Shown here: piece by piece, positions 1-9,375 of the stretch | Layout of the letters: the number at the start of each line of letters is the position of its first letter | Numbering within the stretch: the stretch's first letter is position 1 | Assembly: GCF_016792905.1 (NCBI RefSeq) | Contig: NZ_JAEULP010000068.1 | Location: forward strand, 1 to 64,000 | Origin: Tabrizicola sp. | Lineage (GTDB): Bacteria > Pseudomonadota > Alphaproteobacteria > Rhodobacterales > Rhodobacteraceae | DNA: 64,000 bases | Reading direction: 5' to 3' | Translations under genes and position numbers: made by a program | Notes under the pieces: model-generated | Told to the model about the DNA's origin: nothing | Database searches by the model: none | Seen by the model: only the letters and a program-made list of their open reading frames with translations

Positions 1-148
1 ATACCCGCCCCCGCGACAGCTCGCGACAGATCGTGCTGGCGGACCGGCCCAGAAGCCGCGCGATCTCCCGCTGGCTCGTGCCCCGGCGATGCTCCGCAAA
101 GATCACCGCACGCTCGCATGCGTCCAGATGCCGCCCCCGCCTCTCCAT
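1..148 (-). CDS. IS30-type transposase, N-terminal part (cut by window edge)
   Basis: An open frame runs leftward from an ATG at 146-148 and leaves the window, so only about 49 residues are visible. They begin MERRGRHLDACERAVIF and carry a helix-turn-helix reading TSQREIARLLGRSASTICRE, the pattern of the N-terminal DNA-binding domain of IS30-family transposases. The catalytic DDE domain would lie outside the window, so completeness cannot be judged. The insertion-sequence end probably falls just upstream of the start, between about 160 and 200, but the inverted repeat cannot be delimited without the other end. Assignment to IS30 rests on the HTH alone. Confidence 0.7.
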   Translation of the reverse strand, partial: MERRGRHLDACERAVIFAEHRRGTSQREIARLLGRSASTICRELSRGRV

Positions 149-234
149 CGCAACCCCCCTCCAAACCTCAGGTGTTGCGTTCCTTTCTAGAGGCTATGCT
201 TTCTTAACAGTTCGCCCGGCAGGTTCGACCGCCG
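149..234. mobile_element. probable end of the IS30-type element
   Basis: This 86-bp stretch separates the transposase start from the HxlR regulator stop and should contain the terminal inverted repeat. A GGTGTTGCGTTCC stretch at 171-183 resembles IS30-type ends as I remember them. The exact boundary and target duplication cannot be fixed because the opposite end is outside the window. Confidence 0.35.
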
Positions 235-927
235 TCACGCAACCCGGCGTTCGACCGGGGCAAAGGTGCTGAGCTTCAGCCAGTGCTGCATCGCGCGGCG
301 GATGGCGGGATCGCCCTCCAGCTGGACATGGCCTGCCCGGACCTCGGCGTCCAGCCGGGCAAGGCCCATCCAGATCGAGGTCATGGTGCGGAGCGAGCTT
401 GTCACGAGGAGATCGATCTCGAAGCCGGGGTCGGTGTAGCAGAGGTCGACCCCGCCCGATTCGACGACCAGCCAGTAGTTGCGATGGGTCGTTGCCAGTT
501 CGGGATACAGAAACTGTATCGTGCAGCGGCGCGGCGGAAGGGGGTCGGTCGAGAGGTTGCGGCGCATGTCCCACATCAGGAGCGTCGGGTCGAGGTTGCG
601 GAGCGACAGGCGCGATTCCACCCAGCGCTGGCCCCAGTTGCCGATGCCGAGGATGATGGGGCGCAGGTCTTCGCCTGCCTCGGTCAGCTTGTATTCGGAC
701 GCGCCGGAGGGGGTGGGAACGCTGCGGATCACCCCGGCCAGTTCAAGTTCCTTCAGGCGCTTCGACAACAGCGTCGGCGACATGCGTGCGAGACCGCGGC
801 GCAGGTCGTTGAAGCGGGTGGAGCCGCAGAGCATTTCGCGCAAGAGCACGATGGTCCAGCGCGAACAGAGGATCTCTGACGCCATGGAGACGGGGCAGAA
901 CTGGCCGTAACCGGATGACTCGGGCAT
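235..927 (-). CDS. HxlR-family transcriptional regulator with C-terminal sterol-carrier-like extension
   Basis: The 230-aa protein has an HxlR winged helix in residues 10-95: CPVSMASEIL, then SRWTIVLLREM, the RFNDLRRGLARMSPTLLSKRLKELE recognition region and a basic wing ending YKLTEAG. HxlR regulators are usually about 110 aa; the extra 120 residues may correspond to the SCP2-like domain found on some family members. The ATG at 925-927 has an AGGAAAG ribosome site upstream. It is divergent from the acyl-CoA dehydrogenase at 1054, with a 126-bp shared promoter region, so it may control that gene and itself. The effector is unknown. Confidence 0.85.
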   Translation of the reverse strand: MPESSGYGQFCPVSMASEILCSRWTIVLLREMLCGSTRFNDLRRGLARMSPTLLSKRLKELELAGVIRSVPTPSGASEYKLTEAGEDLRPIILGIGNWGQRWVESRLSLRNLDPTLLMWDMRRNLSTDPLPPRRCTIQFLYPELATTHRNYWLVVESGGVDLCYTDPGFEIDLLVTSSLRTMTSIWMGLARLDAEVRAGHVQLEGDPAIRRAMQHWLKLSTFAPVERRVA

Positions 928-1053
928 GGCGCTTTCCTGATTGGAGACCCGATCCTACCACCGGCGCCCTGTGCGACCTAGTACAGATCGTGGACTGGCC
1001 GGAAACCGGCGATTTCGCGATCCTTGGGGCATTCATTGAAACGGAGTGAACCA

Positions 1054-2230
1054 ATGAGTTTGACAGCAGAGAAACGGGCCGTGGAGACCGGGGATGCAGT
1101 GACGATTGCCGAGGGTTTGTCGGAAAGGATTGGGGCGGGCGCTGCCCGGGCGGATGCCGAGGATCGGTTTGTCGCCGAGAACTACGGGTTGCTGAAGGAC
1201 GCGGGGCTGGTCGAGGCCGGGGTTCCGGCGGAACTGGGCGGCGGCGGCGCGGAGGTGCGCGAGCTTGCGGGCATGCTGCGCGTCCTGGGCCGGGCCTGCG
1301 GGTCGACGGCGCTGGCGTTTTCGATGCATACGCATCAGGTGGCGATCCCGGCCTGGCGCTGGCGGCACCAGAAGATTGCGGCGGTGGAACCGCTGCTGCG
1401 GCGGGTGGCGGCCGAGCGGATCGTGCTGCTGTCGAGCGGCGGGTCGGACTGGATTGCCGGGTCCGGCACGGCGGTGAGGGTCGAGGGCGGCTACCACGGC
1501 GGTGAGGGTCGAGGGCGGCTACAGGGTCAGCGGGCGCAAGGTCTTCACCTCGGGCGCCGAGGCGGGCGATCTGCTGATGACCGGCGCGGTGCTCGAGGAG
1601 GGCGGTGAACGCTTCGTGCTGCATTTCGGGGCGCCGATGAAGGCCAAGGAGGTGCGGGTGGAGGACACCTGGCATACGCTCGGGATGCGGGGCACCGGGT
1701 CGCATGACGTGGTGATCGACGGGCTGTTCGTGCCGGAGGCGGGCGTCGCCCTGAAGCGGAAGGCGGGGGAATGGCACCCGCTGTTCCAGATCATCGCGAC
1801 GACGGCGTTTCCGCTGGTCTATGCGGCCTATCTGGGCGTGTCGGACCGGGCGCGGGAGATTGCGCTGGAGTTGGCGAAGAAGCGGGCGATGACGCCGGAC
1901 CTGCGGTCGCTGGTCGGGCGGATGGAGACCGAGCTGCGGGGCGCCGAGATCGCGCATGGCGCGATGCTGGCGGCGGTGGACAGGAATGCTCCGTCAGCCG
2001 ACAGCGTGAACGAGGTGATGATGGCGAAGACCCTGGTCGCGGATCACGCGATCCGGGCGGTGGAGCTGGCGATGGAACTGGCGGGCGGGGCGGGGTTCTA
2101 TCGGGCCGCCGGGCTGGAACGCTGCTTCCGCGACATCCAGGGCGCGCGCTATCACCCGATGCAGAAGGGTGCGCAGGCGCAGTATGCGGGCGCGCTGGCG
2201 CTGGGCGAGCCGGTGGCGACTGTGTTCTGA
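1054..2230 (+). pseudogene. acyl-CoA dehydrogenase, frameshifted by a 28-bp tandem duplication
   Basis: The ATG at 1054 follows a GGAG site with seven bases between. The first frame encodes the N-terminal helical domain and part of the middle domain of an acyl-CoA dehydrogenase (for example ENYGLLKDAGLVEAGVPAE and STALAFSMHTHQVAIPAWRW). At 1467-1494 a 28-bp segment is repeated exactly at 1495-1522, and this moves the reading into the +1 frame. The remainder, including LGMRGTGSHDVV and the C-terminal helical domain (ELAMELAGGAGFYRA, then GLERCFRDIQGARYHPMQKG), reads from there to TGA at 2228-2230. Removing one repeat copy restores one continuous protein of about 382 aa, the usual family size. 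As read, the product is truncated. A recent mutation, a reversible slip or a sequencing/assembly error are all possible. Confidence 0.85.
1467..1522. repeat. exact 28-bp tandem duplication inside the acyl-CoA dehydrogenase gene
   Basis: Positions 1467-1494 and 1495-1522 are identical and directly adjacent. Each copy starts CACGGCGGTGAGGG and ends GGGCGGCTAC. The unit is 28 bp, one more than nine codons, so the second copy shifts the frame. Confidence 0.95.
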
Positions 2231-2267
2231 TCCGGCGCGTGGGGCATAGCCCGCCCGACCGCTGCCG

Positions 2268-3167
2268 TCAGGACTGGCTGCGCAGCAGAAGGGCGACGCC
2301 CGCAAGAAGGATCGCCAGCCCGAGCAGTTCGCGCGGGCTGGTGCGCTGGCCGAAGGCTATCCGGGCGAGGAGGAGGGCGAAGATCACCTCGACCAGCGCC
2401 AGCGTGCGGACATTGGCGGCCGTGGTCAGGGCAAAGCCGGTGAACCAGAAGGCCGAGGCGAGGGCGCCAAGGAAGCCTGCCGCCAGCGAGGGGCCGAAGG
2501 CGCGAAGGCTGCCGGTAAGGGCAGGGCGGTCGCGGAAGGCGAGCCAGAGGCCGAGCGCTGCGGTCTGGAGGGCGAGCGAGAGGGCAAGGATGGTGAGGGC
2601 GCGGATCAGGAACGTGCCCTCGGGGAGCGCGGTGATCGCGCCGCGAAAGCCGATGGCGGAGAGGCCGAAGCAGAGGCCCGCCGCAAGGCCGAGCGCGGCG
2701 GGGCCGAGGCCGGACAGCATGGCGCGGCCCTGGCCGGGTTTCAGGGTCATCACCAGCACTCCGCCGATGGAGACGGCGATGGCGCCGAGCATCGGCAGCG
2801 TCAGCGGCTCGTCCAGCACGGCCCAGCCGGTGAGGGCAACCAGGACGGGCTCGACCTTCAGCCAGGCGGTGACGATGCCGAAGCCCCGGTGGCGCATGGC
2901 TTGCAGCATGAGCGCGGTGGCGGTGATCTGCGCGGCGGCCCCGAGCGCGGTGAAGCCGAGGGCCCGGGGGGTGAGGGGGAGCGGCGGTGTGCCGCTTAGC
3001 CAGAGGGCGAGGCCGAGGAAGGCGCAGGCGAAGGGCAGGCCGAAGAGGAAGCGGACATTGGTCGCGCCCAGCGTGCCGAGCCGTTCGGTCAGCCCGCGCT
3101 GGGCGGCGTTGCGCCCGGTCTGGGCGAGGGCGGCGGCGAGGGTTACGGGGATCCAGAGGTGGTCCAT
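2268..3167 (-). CDS. EamA/DMT-family membrane transporter
   Basis: This 299-aa protein is almost wholly hydrophobic, with about ten predicted membrane segments in two similar halves, as in EamA drug/metabolite transporters. Recognisable pieces are the conserved VALTGWAVLDEPLTLPMLGA segment near the end of the first half and a matching hydrophobic repeat ending LLLARIAFGQRTSPRELLG in the second. Members export small metabolites or amino acids; nothing here fixes the substrate. It converges on the broken acyl-CoA dehydrogenase with a 37-bp gap. Confidence 0.85.
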   Translation of the reverse strand: MDHLWIPVTLAAALAQTGRNAAQRGLTERLGTLGATNVRFLFGLPFACAFLGLALWLSGTPPLPLTPRALGFTALGAAAQITATALMLQAMRHRGFGIVTAWLKVEPVLVALTGWAVLDEPLTLPMLGAIAVSIGGVLVMTLKPGQGRAMLSGLGPAALGLAAGLCFGLSAIGFRGAITALPEGTFLIRALTILALSLALQTAALGLWLAFRDRPALTGSLRAFGPSLAAGFLGALASAFWFTGFALTTAANVRTLALVEVIFALLLARIAFGQRTSPRELLGLAILLAGVALLLRSQS

Positions 3168-3311
3168 GGGTCGGCTGCTGTCGGTGGCGGGATGTCCCGG
3201 GGGGGGGCGGGTCGACGGGCTTGATCCGCCCTGCGCGCGAAGACGGGGGGCGAGGGCGGGGAGGATCGCAATTGCCGCGCCTTGGCGGCGTGTCGCGCGC
3301 TGGCCGGTGGC

Positions 3312-4604
3312 TCAGCCCGGGCTGGCGATGGCGTCGGCCATCCGGCCCCGAAGGGCGGCGACCCGGGCCTCGGCGCCGACAAGCTGGATGCCGAAGACGG
3401 CGTTGAAATCGCTGACGTAGCCGCGGATCTGCTGGCGAATGCAGCTCTTGAACCGGTCCGGCACTAGGCCTGCCTTGCGGAATTCGTCCTCGGTCACGTC
3501 GGGGCGGCGGGCATAGGCCAGGAGATTGTCGAGGATCATGCCGCCGGACTGCGTCGGCTTGCCGGCTTCGCCATGGCGGTAGGACCTGACGACGACGGCC
3601 GCGCGCAGGGCCGCGCCAAAGCCGTTCCGGGCCAGCCGTTCGGCAATCAGGCAATTCTCGGCCGCGCGTTCAAGCACCGGCTTGTCGATCGAGGCGGCCC
3701 ATTCGGCGGCCGTGTAGCGCCGGAACATCTGGTCGGGCGGCGCGGCGCGGACGACCTCAGGATCGGGGGCAAGCGGGTGGTCGTAGGCGCAGGTGCCGTC
3801 GGCCGCCCGCAGGATCTTCATTTGCAGTTCGGGCACATAGAAGGCCCAGGTACCGGCCTTGATCGCGTAGGACTTGCCGTCGATCACCGCGCTTTCCTTG
3901 GCGACGACGACCTCGTCGATGGTGACGACCGGAAGCTCGCCCACGGGTTTCGCCGTGATGAAGGTGACGCGCTTCTTGGCGTTTTCCTCGATCACCGCTT
4001 CTTGCACGACATCGAGGCCCACGCGGCGGAACATGGCGCGGACGTCCTGTTCCTCGTGCAGGTGGTAGATGCCTTTCTCGCGGATGCCGAGCCGGGTGCG
4101 GAGGTTCTTCCACGAGATGCGCAGGCGGGCGCGCAGCCGCTGGGCGGCGGACCAGTGCTGCGGAATGTAGGCGATCATCAGGAGATAGGTGCCCGCCCCG
4201 GTCTGGCGCATCTTGCGCAGGCAGATCTCGACGTCGGCGAGGGATATCCAGTTGAGGAAGTTGGTGGTGACGACCGTGTCGGCCTTGGGGAAGGGGGTGT
4301 CGTCGATCGCGCTGATCTGTTCGACGCGGGCCTCGACCCCGAGCGAACGGGCCTTTTCGGCGGCTATGGCCAGCATGTCGGCGGAGGCGTCGGTCAGCGT
4401 GACCTTCAGGTCAAGCTCCTTGTAGACGGGAAGCCAGCGCGCGGTGCCGGCGGCGACATCAAGGACGCTGCTGCGGGAGGGAATGCCGCGCAGGACGGGT
4501 TCGATCACCGAGGCTTCGCGCTTCCAGCGCGGCAGGCGGTTGCGGACCTCGTCATACCTGGAGGCGACAGAGCCGGTGTAGACGTCGTCGATTTTCTTGG
4601 CCAT
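3312..4604 (-). CDS. class I SAM-dependent methyltransferase with a long C-terminal domain
   Basis: The 430-aa protein starts at an ATG preceded by a GGAGA site. Residues about 45-150 form a Rossmann methyltransferase domain: SVLDVAAGTARWLP (motif I, SAM binding), VTLTDASADML (acidic residue for the SAM ribose) and ADTVVTTNFLNWI. After about residue 215 comes a second part of some 215 residues that I cannot assign; it includes a stretch shaped like a small beta domain (VITIDEVVVAKESAVIDGK-like strands) and a helical tail. The substrate is unknown. It stands alone between the transporter and hemE and has no evident operon partner. Confidence 0.75.
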   Translation of the reverse strand: MAKKIDDVYTGSVASRYDEVRNRLPRWKREASVIEPVLRGIPSRSSVLDVAAGTARWLPVYKELDLKVTLTDASADMLAIAAEKARSLGVEARVEQISAIDDTPFPKADTVVTTNFLNWISLADVEICLRKMRQTGAGTYLLMIAYIPQHWSAAQRLRARLRISWKNLRTRLGIREKGIYHLHEEQDVRAMFRRVGLDVVQEAVIEENAKKRVTFITAKPVGELPVVTIDEVVVAKESAVIDGKSYAIKAGTWAFYVPELQMKILRAADGTCAYDHPLAPDPEVVRAAPPDQMFRRYTAAEWAASIDKPVLERAAENCLIAERLARNGFGAALRAAVVVRSYRHGEAGKPTQSGGMILDNLLAYARRPDVTEDEFRKAGLVPDRFKSCIRQQIRGYVSDFNAVFGIQLVGAEARVAALRGRMADAIASPG

Positions 4605-4683
4605 CGGCTCTCTCCAGTGGCGGATGTGCGACCGTCATTACAGGTGGGTCGTCGGGATGTCTATCGGAGGGCAGTTCGGCGGG

Positions 4684-5712
4684 TCAGGTGCCGCGGATCG
4701 TGTCGATCATCAGTTGGACGTTGTCGGGATGCGCCTCGGGGGTGATGCCGTGGCCGAGATTGAAGATGTGCGGCCCTTTGGAGAAGGCCTTCACCACATG
4801 CCGGGTGGCGGCGATCAGGGCCTGGCCGCCGGTGACCATGTGCTCGGGCGCGAGGTTGCCCTGGACGCAGCCGTCGATCTGGACGTTGGCGGCGGCCCAT
4901 TCCGGGCTGACGGAATTGTCGATGGCGACGCAGTCGGCGCCGGTGCGGTGGGCAAAGCCGATATAGCCCTGGCCGGCCTCGCGCGGGAAGGCGATGACGG
5001 GCACGCCGGGGTGGCGGGCTTTCAGGGCGGCGATGATCCTGGCGGCGGGGGCTTCGGCGAAGTCGCGGAAGTCCTGGCCTTTCAGGCTTCCGGCCCAGCT
5101 GTCGAAGAGTTTCACCACCTCGGCCCCGGCCTCGATCTGGGCGGAGAGGTATTCGACGGTCGCCTCGGTGATGCGGTCGATCAGGGCCTGGAAGGTGGGG
5201 CGGTCGTGGGATTTGAGCGCATGGGCGGCGGCCTGGTCCTTCGAGCCGCGCCCGGCAATCATGTAGGTGGCGACGGTCCAGGGGGCACCGGCGAAACCGA
5301 TGAGCGTTGTCTCGGTCGGGAGTTCCCGGGTCAGGATGCGGATGGTTTGGTAGATGGGCGCGAGGGTCTCGTGGATCGCTTCGGTGGGCTTGAGGTTGGC
5401 GACCTGGGCGGCGGTGTCGGTGGTTTCCATCCGGGGGCCTTCGCCGGTCTCGAACCAGAGTTTCGGGCCGAGCGCCTGGGGCAGGAGGAGGATGTCGGCG
5501 AAGAGGATGGCCGCGTCGAACCCGTAGCGGCGGATCGGTTGCAGGGTGACTTCCGCGGCGAGGTCGGGGGTGTAGCAGAGCGTGAGGAAATCGCCCGCCT
5601 TGGCGCGCGTCTCGCGGTATTCCGGCAGGTAGCGGCCGGCCTGGCGCATCATCCAGATCGGGGGGGTGGGCAGCACCTCGCCCTTGAGCGCGCGGAGGAT
5701 GGTCTTGGTCAT
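4684..5712 (-). CDS. hemE: uroporphyrinogen decarboxylase
   Basis: HemE removes four carboxyl groups from uroporphyrinogen III to give coproporphyrinogen III in haem and bacteriochlorophyll synthesis. The 342-aa length is normal. Signature one, [16 protein letters not shown], is at residues 18-33; signature two, [14 protein letters not shown], is at 139-152; the presumed catalytic Asp is in FADIL (D73). The ATG at 5710-5712 has an AGGA site. The gene is divergent from hemC, with an 87-bp shared promoter region, so two steps of one pathway are set back to back. Confidence 0.97.
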   Translation of the reverse strand: MTKTILRALKGEVLPTPPIWMMRQAGRYLPEYRETRAKAGDFLTLCYTPDLAAEVTLQPIRRYGFDAAILFADILLLPQALGPKLWFETGEGPRMETTDTAAQVANLKPTEAIHETLAPIYQTIRILTRELPTETTLIGFAGAPWTVATYMIAGRGSKDQAAAHALKSHDRPTFQALIDRITEATVEYLSAQIEAGAEVVKLFDSWAGSLKGQDFRDFAEAPAARIIAALKARHPGVPVIAFPREAGQGYIGFAHRTGADCVAIDNSVSPEWAAANVQIDGCVQGNLAPEHMVTGGQALIAATRHVVKAFSKGPHIFNLGHGITPEAHPDNVQLMIDTIRGT

Positions 5713-5799
5713 GGGTCTGCTTCCTGTCGGGTCGCCCTTGGGTCGGCTGACAGGCGGGGGATGTCAAGAGTTGTAAGCCTGGCCCGGCGGGGGTAAGCC

Positions 5800-6744
5800 A
5801 TGCCCATGCGCGATGACCTGCCCACCCCCGCTGAACCTCTGAAGATCGGAACCCGTGGCTCGCCCCTGGCCCTGTGGCAGGCGCATGAGGTGCGGCGCTG
5901 CCTGATGGAGGCGTTCAGCCTGCCCGAGGCGGCGTTCGAGGTGGTGGTGATCAAGGTCACGGGCGACCAGGTCCAGGACAAGGCGCTGCGCGAGATCGGC
6001 GGCAAGGGGCTTTTCACCCGCGAGATCGAGGAGGCGCTCTTGGACCGGGGCATCGACATCGCGGTGCATTCGATGAAGGACATGCCGACCTTGCAGCCCG
6101 AGGGGCTGGTGCTGGACTGCTACCTGAAGCGGGCGGATGTGCGGGATGCCTTCGTGTCGCCGCGCCATGGGTCGATTGCCGAGCTGCCTTTGGGGGCCAC
6201 GGTCGGGTCGTCGTCGTTGCGGCGGCGGGCGCAACTGGCGCTGCGGCGACCGGATCTGAAGCTGGTGGAGTTCCGCGGCAACGTGCAGACAAGGATGCGC
6301 AAGCTGGAGGAAGGGGTGGCGGAGGCGACGTTCCTTGCCATGGCGGGGCTGACGCGGCTGGGGATGGCGGATGTGGCGCGCGGCGCGATCGCGCCGGAGG
6401 AGATGCTGCCTGCGGTGGCGCAGGGGGCGATCGGGGTGGAGCGGCGGGCGGACGACGCAGGGGTGGCGGCAATGCTGGCCAGGGTCCATGATGCGGAAAC
6501 CGGCTTGCGGCTGGCGGCGGAGCGGGCGTTCCTGCTACGGCTGGACGGATCGTGCCAGACGCCGATTGCCGGGCTTGCGGTGGTCGAGGGCGGGGAAGTC
6601 TGGCTGCGCGGGGAAATCCTGCGGCCGGACGGGTCGGCGTCGGTCAGCGGCGAGCGGCGAGGGCCGGTGGATCAGGGGGCGACGATCGGTCGCGTGCTGG
6701 CGGAGGAACTGCTGGAGCGCGCGGGCCCGGGGTTCTTCGGCTGA
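5800..6744 (+). CDS. hemC: hydroxymethylbilane synthase (porphobilinogen deaminase)
   Basis: HemC joins four porphobilinogen molecules into hydroxymethylbilane. The 314-aa protein shows the N-terminal KIGTRGSPLALWQA motif, the catalytic Asp in HSMKDMP (D94), and the cysteine that carries the dipyrromethane cofactor in LDGSCQTPIAG (C252). An ATG at 5806 is an alternative start two codons downstream. The GGGGG run at about 5790 can serve as ribosome site. The next gene begins 17 bases after the stop and is probably cotranscribed. Confidence 0.96.
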   Translation: MPMRDDLPTPAEPLKIGTRGSPLALWQAHEVRRCLMEAFSLPEAAFEVVVIKVTGDQVQDKALREIGGKGLFTREIEEALLDRGIDIAVHSMKDMPTLQPEGLVLDCYLKRADVRDAFVSPRHGSIAELPLGATVGSSSLRRRAQLALRRPDLKLVEFRGNVQTRMRKLEEGVAEATFLAMAGLTRLGMADVARGAIAPEEMLPAVAQGAIGVERRADDAGVAAMLARVHDAETGLRLAAERAFLLRLDGSCQTPIAGLAVVEGGEVWLRGEILRPDGSASVSGERRGPVDQGATIGRVLAEELLERAGPGFFG

Positions 6745-6761
6745 GGGCCGGGAGTGCGCGC

Positions 6762-7484
6762 TTGATCGATCCTGACCTGGAGACAGCGCTGCAGGCGGCA
6801 TTGGCCGAACCACCCCGTCGGGTGCGGGCAGTCGTGCTGCCGGACGGTCGGCGGTTCTGGCTGAAGCGGGTGGAGCGGCTGTCGGGGCGGCTTCGGCTGC
6901 AGAAGGGCGATCCGGGGCGGGCCTTCGCGGCGGAACGCGAGGGGCTGCGGGCGCTGGCGGCGGCGGGGGTGCCGGTGGCGGGCGTCGCGGCGGAGGGGCC
7001 GGACTGGATGCTGATGCCGGATGCGGGGCCGGTTCTGACGGCGGTGGTGGCAGACACCGGTCGCGGCGAGGCGGAAAAGCTGCGGGCCTTTGCCGAGGCA
7101 GGGCAGGCACTGGGCCGTTTGCATCGGGCTGGGTTGGCGCATGGCCGCCCGGCGGTGCGTGATGTCTGCTGGGACGGGGCGGAGGCGCGGTTCATCGACC
7201 TGGAGCGGTTCCGGCGGGCGCGGCGGGCGGGGTTCTGGCAGGCGGCGGATGTGGTGATGTTCGCACAGACGGCGTTCACCGCCTGGCCCGGTGATCCGCG
7301 CTGGCTGGATGCGGCGCTGGATGCTTACGCGGTTTCGGCGCCGGAAGGGGCGATGGTGGCGGTGCGGCGGCTGGTCTGGTGGCTGACGCCGGTGGGGTGG
7401 CTGGCCGCGGGGCTGGCCCGGTCGCGGTCGGGGAGCCGGGAGCTGCGCGCGGCGGGGCTGACCCTGGGGCGGTTGCGGCGGTAG
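6762..7484 (+). CDS. kinase-fold protein (InaA/WaaP-like) with altered catalytic loop
   Basis: I chose the TTG at 6762 because GGGAG ends eight bases before it and the coding signal begins there; this gives 240 aa. The layout is that of small protein-kinase-like folds: a region RRFWLKRVERL that could hold the nucleotide-binding Lys, AEREGLRALAAAGVPV as helix C, and GQALGRLHRAGLAHGRPAVRD followed by FIDLERF. In active lipopolysaccharide kinases the loop reads HGD-x4-N; here the Asp position is Arg (HGR) and the Asn position is Asp. It may be a pseudokinase or a divergent subfamily with that loop. A hydrophobic segment VWWLTPVGWLAAGLA near the C-terminus suggests membrane contact. It lies 17 bp after hemC. 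Confidence 0.55.
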   Translation: MIDPDLETALQAALAEPPRRVRAVVLPDGRRFWLKRVERLSGRLRLQKGDPGRAFAAEREGLRALAAAGVPVAGVAAEGPDWMLMPDAGPVLTAVVADTGRGEAEKLRAFAEAGQALGRLHRAGLAHGRPAVRDVCWDGAEARFIDLERFRRARRAGFWQAADVVMFAQTAFTAWPGDPRWLDAALDAYAVSAPEGAMVAVRRLVWWLTPVGWLAAGLARSRSGSRELRAAGLTLGRLRR

Positions 7485-7491
7485 GGCGAGA

Positions 7492-7510
7492 GGTGGGCAT
7501 TTTGCCCACC
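7492..7510. terminator. hairpin between convergent kinase-like gene and lpdA
   Basis: An 8-bp perfect stem (GGTGGGCA / TGCCCACC) with a TTT loop lies between the two convergent stop codons. There is no long T run on either side, so it may be a dispersed palindrome used as a terminator rather than a classical terminator. Confidence 0.5.
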
Positions 7511-7559
7511 CTGCCCGTTTCTTGCGAGGGGGAGGCGCGTTGAAGGGCGCGCGACCCGG

Positions 7560-8948
7560 TCAGGCGTGGATCGCGCCGTCGCCGCAGGCGAGGGCGGCTT
7601 CGCGCACGGCTTCCGAATAGGTCGGGTGGGCGTGGCAGGTGAGCGCGAGGTCCTGGGCAGAGGCGCCGAATTCCATCGCGACGCAGACTTCGTGGATCAG
7701 GTCGCCCGCGCCGGGGCCGATGATGTGGCAGCCGAGGATGCGATCGGTTTCCTTGTCGGCGAGAAGCTTGACGAAGCCTTCGGCCTGGAAGATCGCCTTG
7801 GCCCGCGCGTTGCCCATGAAGGGGAACTTGCCGACCTTGTAGGCGCGGCCGTCTTCTTTCAGCTGTTCCTCGGTCTTGCCGACCGAGGCGACCTCGGGCG
7901 TGGTGTAGATCACGCCGGGGATGACGTTGTAGTTCACATGGCCGTGCTTGCCGGACAGGATCTCGGCCACCGCCATGCCTTCGTCTTCCGCCTTGTGGGC
8001 GAGCATCGGACCGGCGACGGCATCGCCGATGGCGTAGAGGCCGGGGATATTGGTCTGGAAGTGGTCGTCGGTCTTGATCGTGCCGCGGGGGCCGGTCTCG
8101 ACGCCCAGGACTTCGAGGCCAAGTCCGCTGGTGTAGGGTTTGCGGCCGGTGGCGAGGAGGACGATGTCAGCGTCGAGGCTGGCCTCGCTGTCGTTCTTCT
8201 TCAGCTTCCAGGTGACGGTCGCGCCGGTCTTGCCCTTGGTGACGGACTGGACGGCGGCCCCGAGCACGAATTTCAGGCCCTGTTTCGACAGGATGCGCTG
8301 GAAGCTCTTGGCGACCTCGGCGTCCATGCCGGGGGTGATGGCGTCGAGATATTCGACCACGGTGACTTGCGTGCCGAGCCGGGCGTAGACCGAGCCCATC
8401 TCAAGCCCGATCACGCCCGCGCCGATGACGACCATCGACTTCGGAGGCTTGGCGAGAGTCAGGGCGCCGGTGGAGGTGACGATGGTTTCCTCATCGACCG
8501 TCACGCCGGGAAGGCTGGAGGCTTCGGAGCCGGTGGCGATGACGATGTTCTTGGCCGAGTGGACCTCGTCGCCGACCTTCACCTGGCCGGGGGCGGGAAT
8601 GCTGGCCCAGCCTTTCAGCCATGTCACCTTGTTCTTCTTGAACAGGAACTCGATCCCCTTGGTGTTGCCGGTGACGACATCGGCCTTGTAGGCCTGCATC
8701 TTCGCCCAGTCGACGGTGGGAGGAGCGCCCATCAGGCCCATCTTCTCGAAGTTCTCGTGCGTCTCGTGCAGGAGGTGCGTGGCGTGGAGAAGCGCCTTCG
8801 AGGGGATGCAGCCGACGTTGAGGCAGGTGCCTCCGAGCGTCTCGCGCCCCTCGACACAGGCGACCTTCTGGCCAAGCTGGGCTGCGCGGATCGCGGCGAC
8901 ATAGCCGCCGGGGCCGGCGCCGATGATGATGGTGTCGAATTCTGCCAT
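7560..8948 (-). CDS. lpdA: dihydrolipoyl dehydrogenase (E3)
   Basis: E3 reoxidises the lipoyl arm of the 2-oxoglutarate dehydrogenase complex using FAD and NAD+. The 462-aa protein has the N-terminal FAD motif [20 protein letters not shown], the redox-active pair in [14 protein letters not shown] (C42, C47), an NAD-binding motif [14 protein letters not shown], and the C-terminal catalytic HPTYSE (H441, E446). It is the distal gene of the suc block; the position next to sucAB indicates that it serves that complex, though E3 can be shared. There is no N-terminal lipoyl domain. Confidence 0.97.
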   Translation of the reverse strand: MAEFDTIIIGAGPGGYVAAIRAAQLGQKVACVEGRETLGGTCLNVGCIPSKALLHATHLLHETHENFEKMGLMGAPPTVDWAKMQAYKADVVTGNTKGIEFLFKKNKVTWLKGWASIPAPGQVKVGDEVHSAKNIVIATGSEASSLPGVTVDEETIVTSTGALTLAKPPKSMVVIGAGVIGLEMGSVYARLGTQVTVVEYLDAITPGMDAEVAKSFQRILSKQGLKFVLGAAVQSVTKGKTGATVTWKLKKNDSEASLDADIVLLATGRKPYTSGLGLEVLGVETGPRGTIKTDDHFQTNIPGLYAIGDAVAGPMLAHKAEDEGMAVAEILSGKHGHVNYNVIPGVIYTTPEVASVGKTEEQLKEDGRAYKVGKFPFMGNARAKAIFQAEGFVKLLADKETDRILGCHIIGPGAGDLIHEVCVAMEFGASAQDLALTCHAHPTYSEAVREAALACGDGAIHA

Positions 8949-8979
8949 GGTCAGGTCCTTGGGTAGGGGTGATCCACGC

Positions 8980-9375
8980 CTAGAAAAGGGCGGCCAGGAT
9001 CATCGTCAGGGTTGCGAGGAAGCCTATCCCCCAGATCGCCGAACGCCAAGGGCGCCAGCCGAAGGCATAGGCGGGTATGTAGAGCACGCGCGCGGCGAGA
9101 TAGGTCCAGGCGGCGTATTGGGTGAGGGCGGTGGACTGGTTGCCGAGGGTCACGACGGTGACGGCAAGGGTGAAGAGGATCAGCCCCTCGAAATGGTTGT
9201 TCATCGCGCGTTGCAGCCGCCCGGTCAGGGCGGAGAGCGGCCGGGACGGCGGGGTGTCGCGCGGGCTGGAGGTGTAGCCGGTGCCAAGCTCCAGGTTCGC
9301 GGGAACGGCGAAGAGGTTCAGCTGCACGGCCTGCAGGAGCCCGGCGAGGGCGAGGGCGGTCAGTTCCGGGGTCAT
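8980..9375 (-). CDS. MAPEG-family integral membrane protein
   Basis: The 131-aa product has four hydrophobic segments and the MAPEG-like stretch [20 protein letters not shown] followed by [18 protein letters not shown], matching bacterial MAPEG proteins (the membrane glutathione-metabolism/eicosanoid family). The start codon overlaps the stop of the upstream glycosyltransferase by four bases (ATGA, 9372-9375), which points to translational coupling. The function in bacteria is mostly undefined. It sits 31 bp upstream of lpdA within the suc block. Confidence 0.8.
   Translation of the reverse strand: MTPELTALALAGLLQAVQLNLFAVPANLELGTGYTSSPRDTPPSRPLSALTGRLQRAMNNHFEGLILFTLAVTVVTLGNQSTALTQYAAWTYLAARVLYIPAYAFGWRPWRSAIWGIGFLATLTMILAALF

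Noticed and set aside
1771-3420. Long plus-strand frame across the acyl-CoA dehydrogenase end and the transporter
   Set aside because: Low-complexity Arg/Ala/Gly composition, overlaps two well-supported genes, no ribosome site.
2152-3654. Long minus-strand frame overlapping the EamA transporter
   Set aside because: Arg/Pro-rich shadow; the transporter frame has clear membrane segments.
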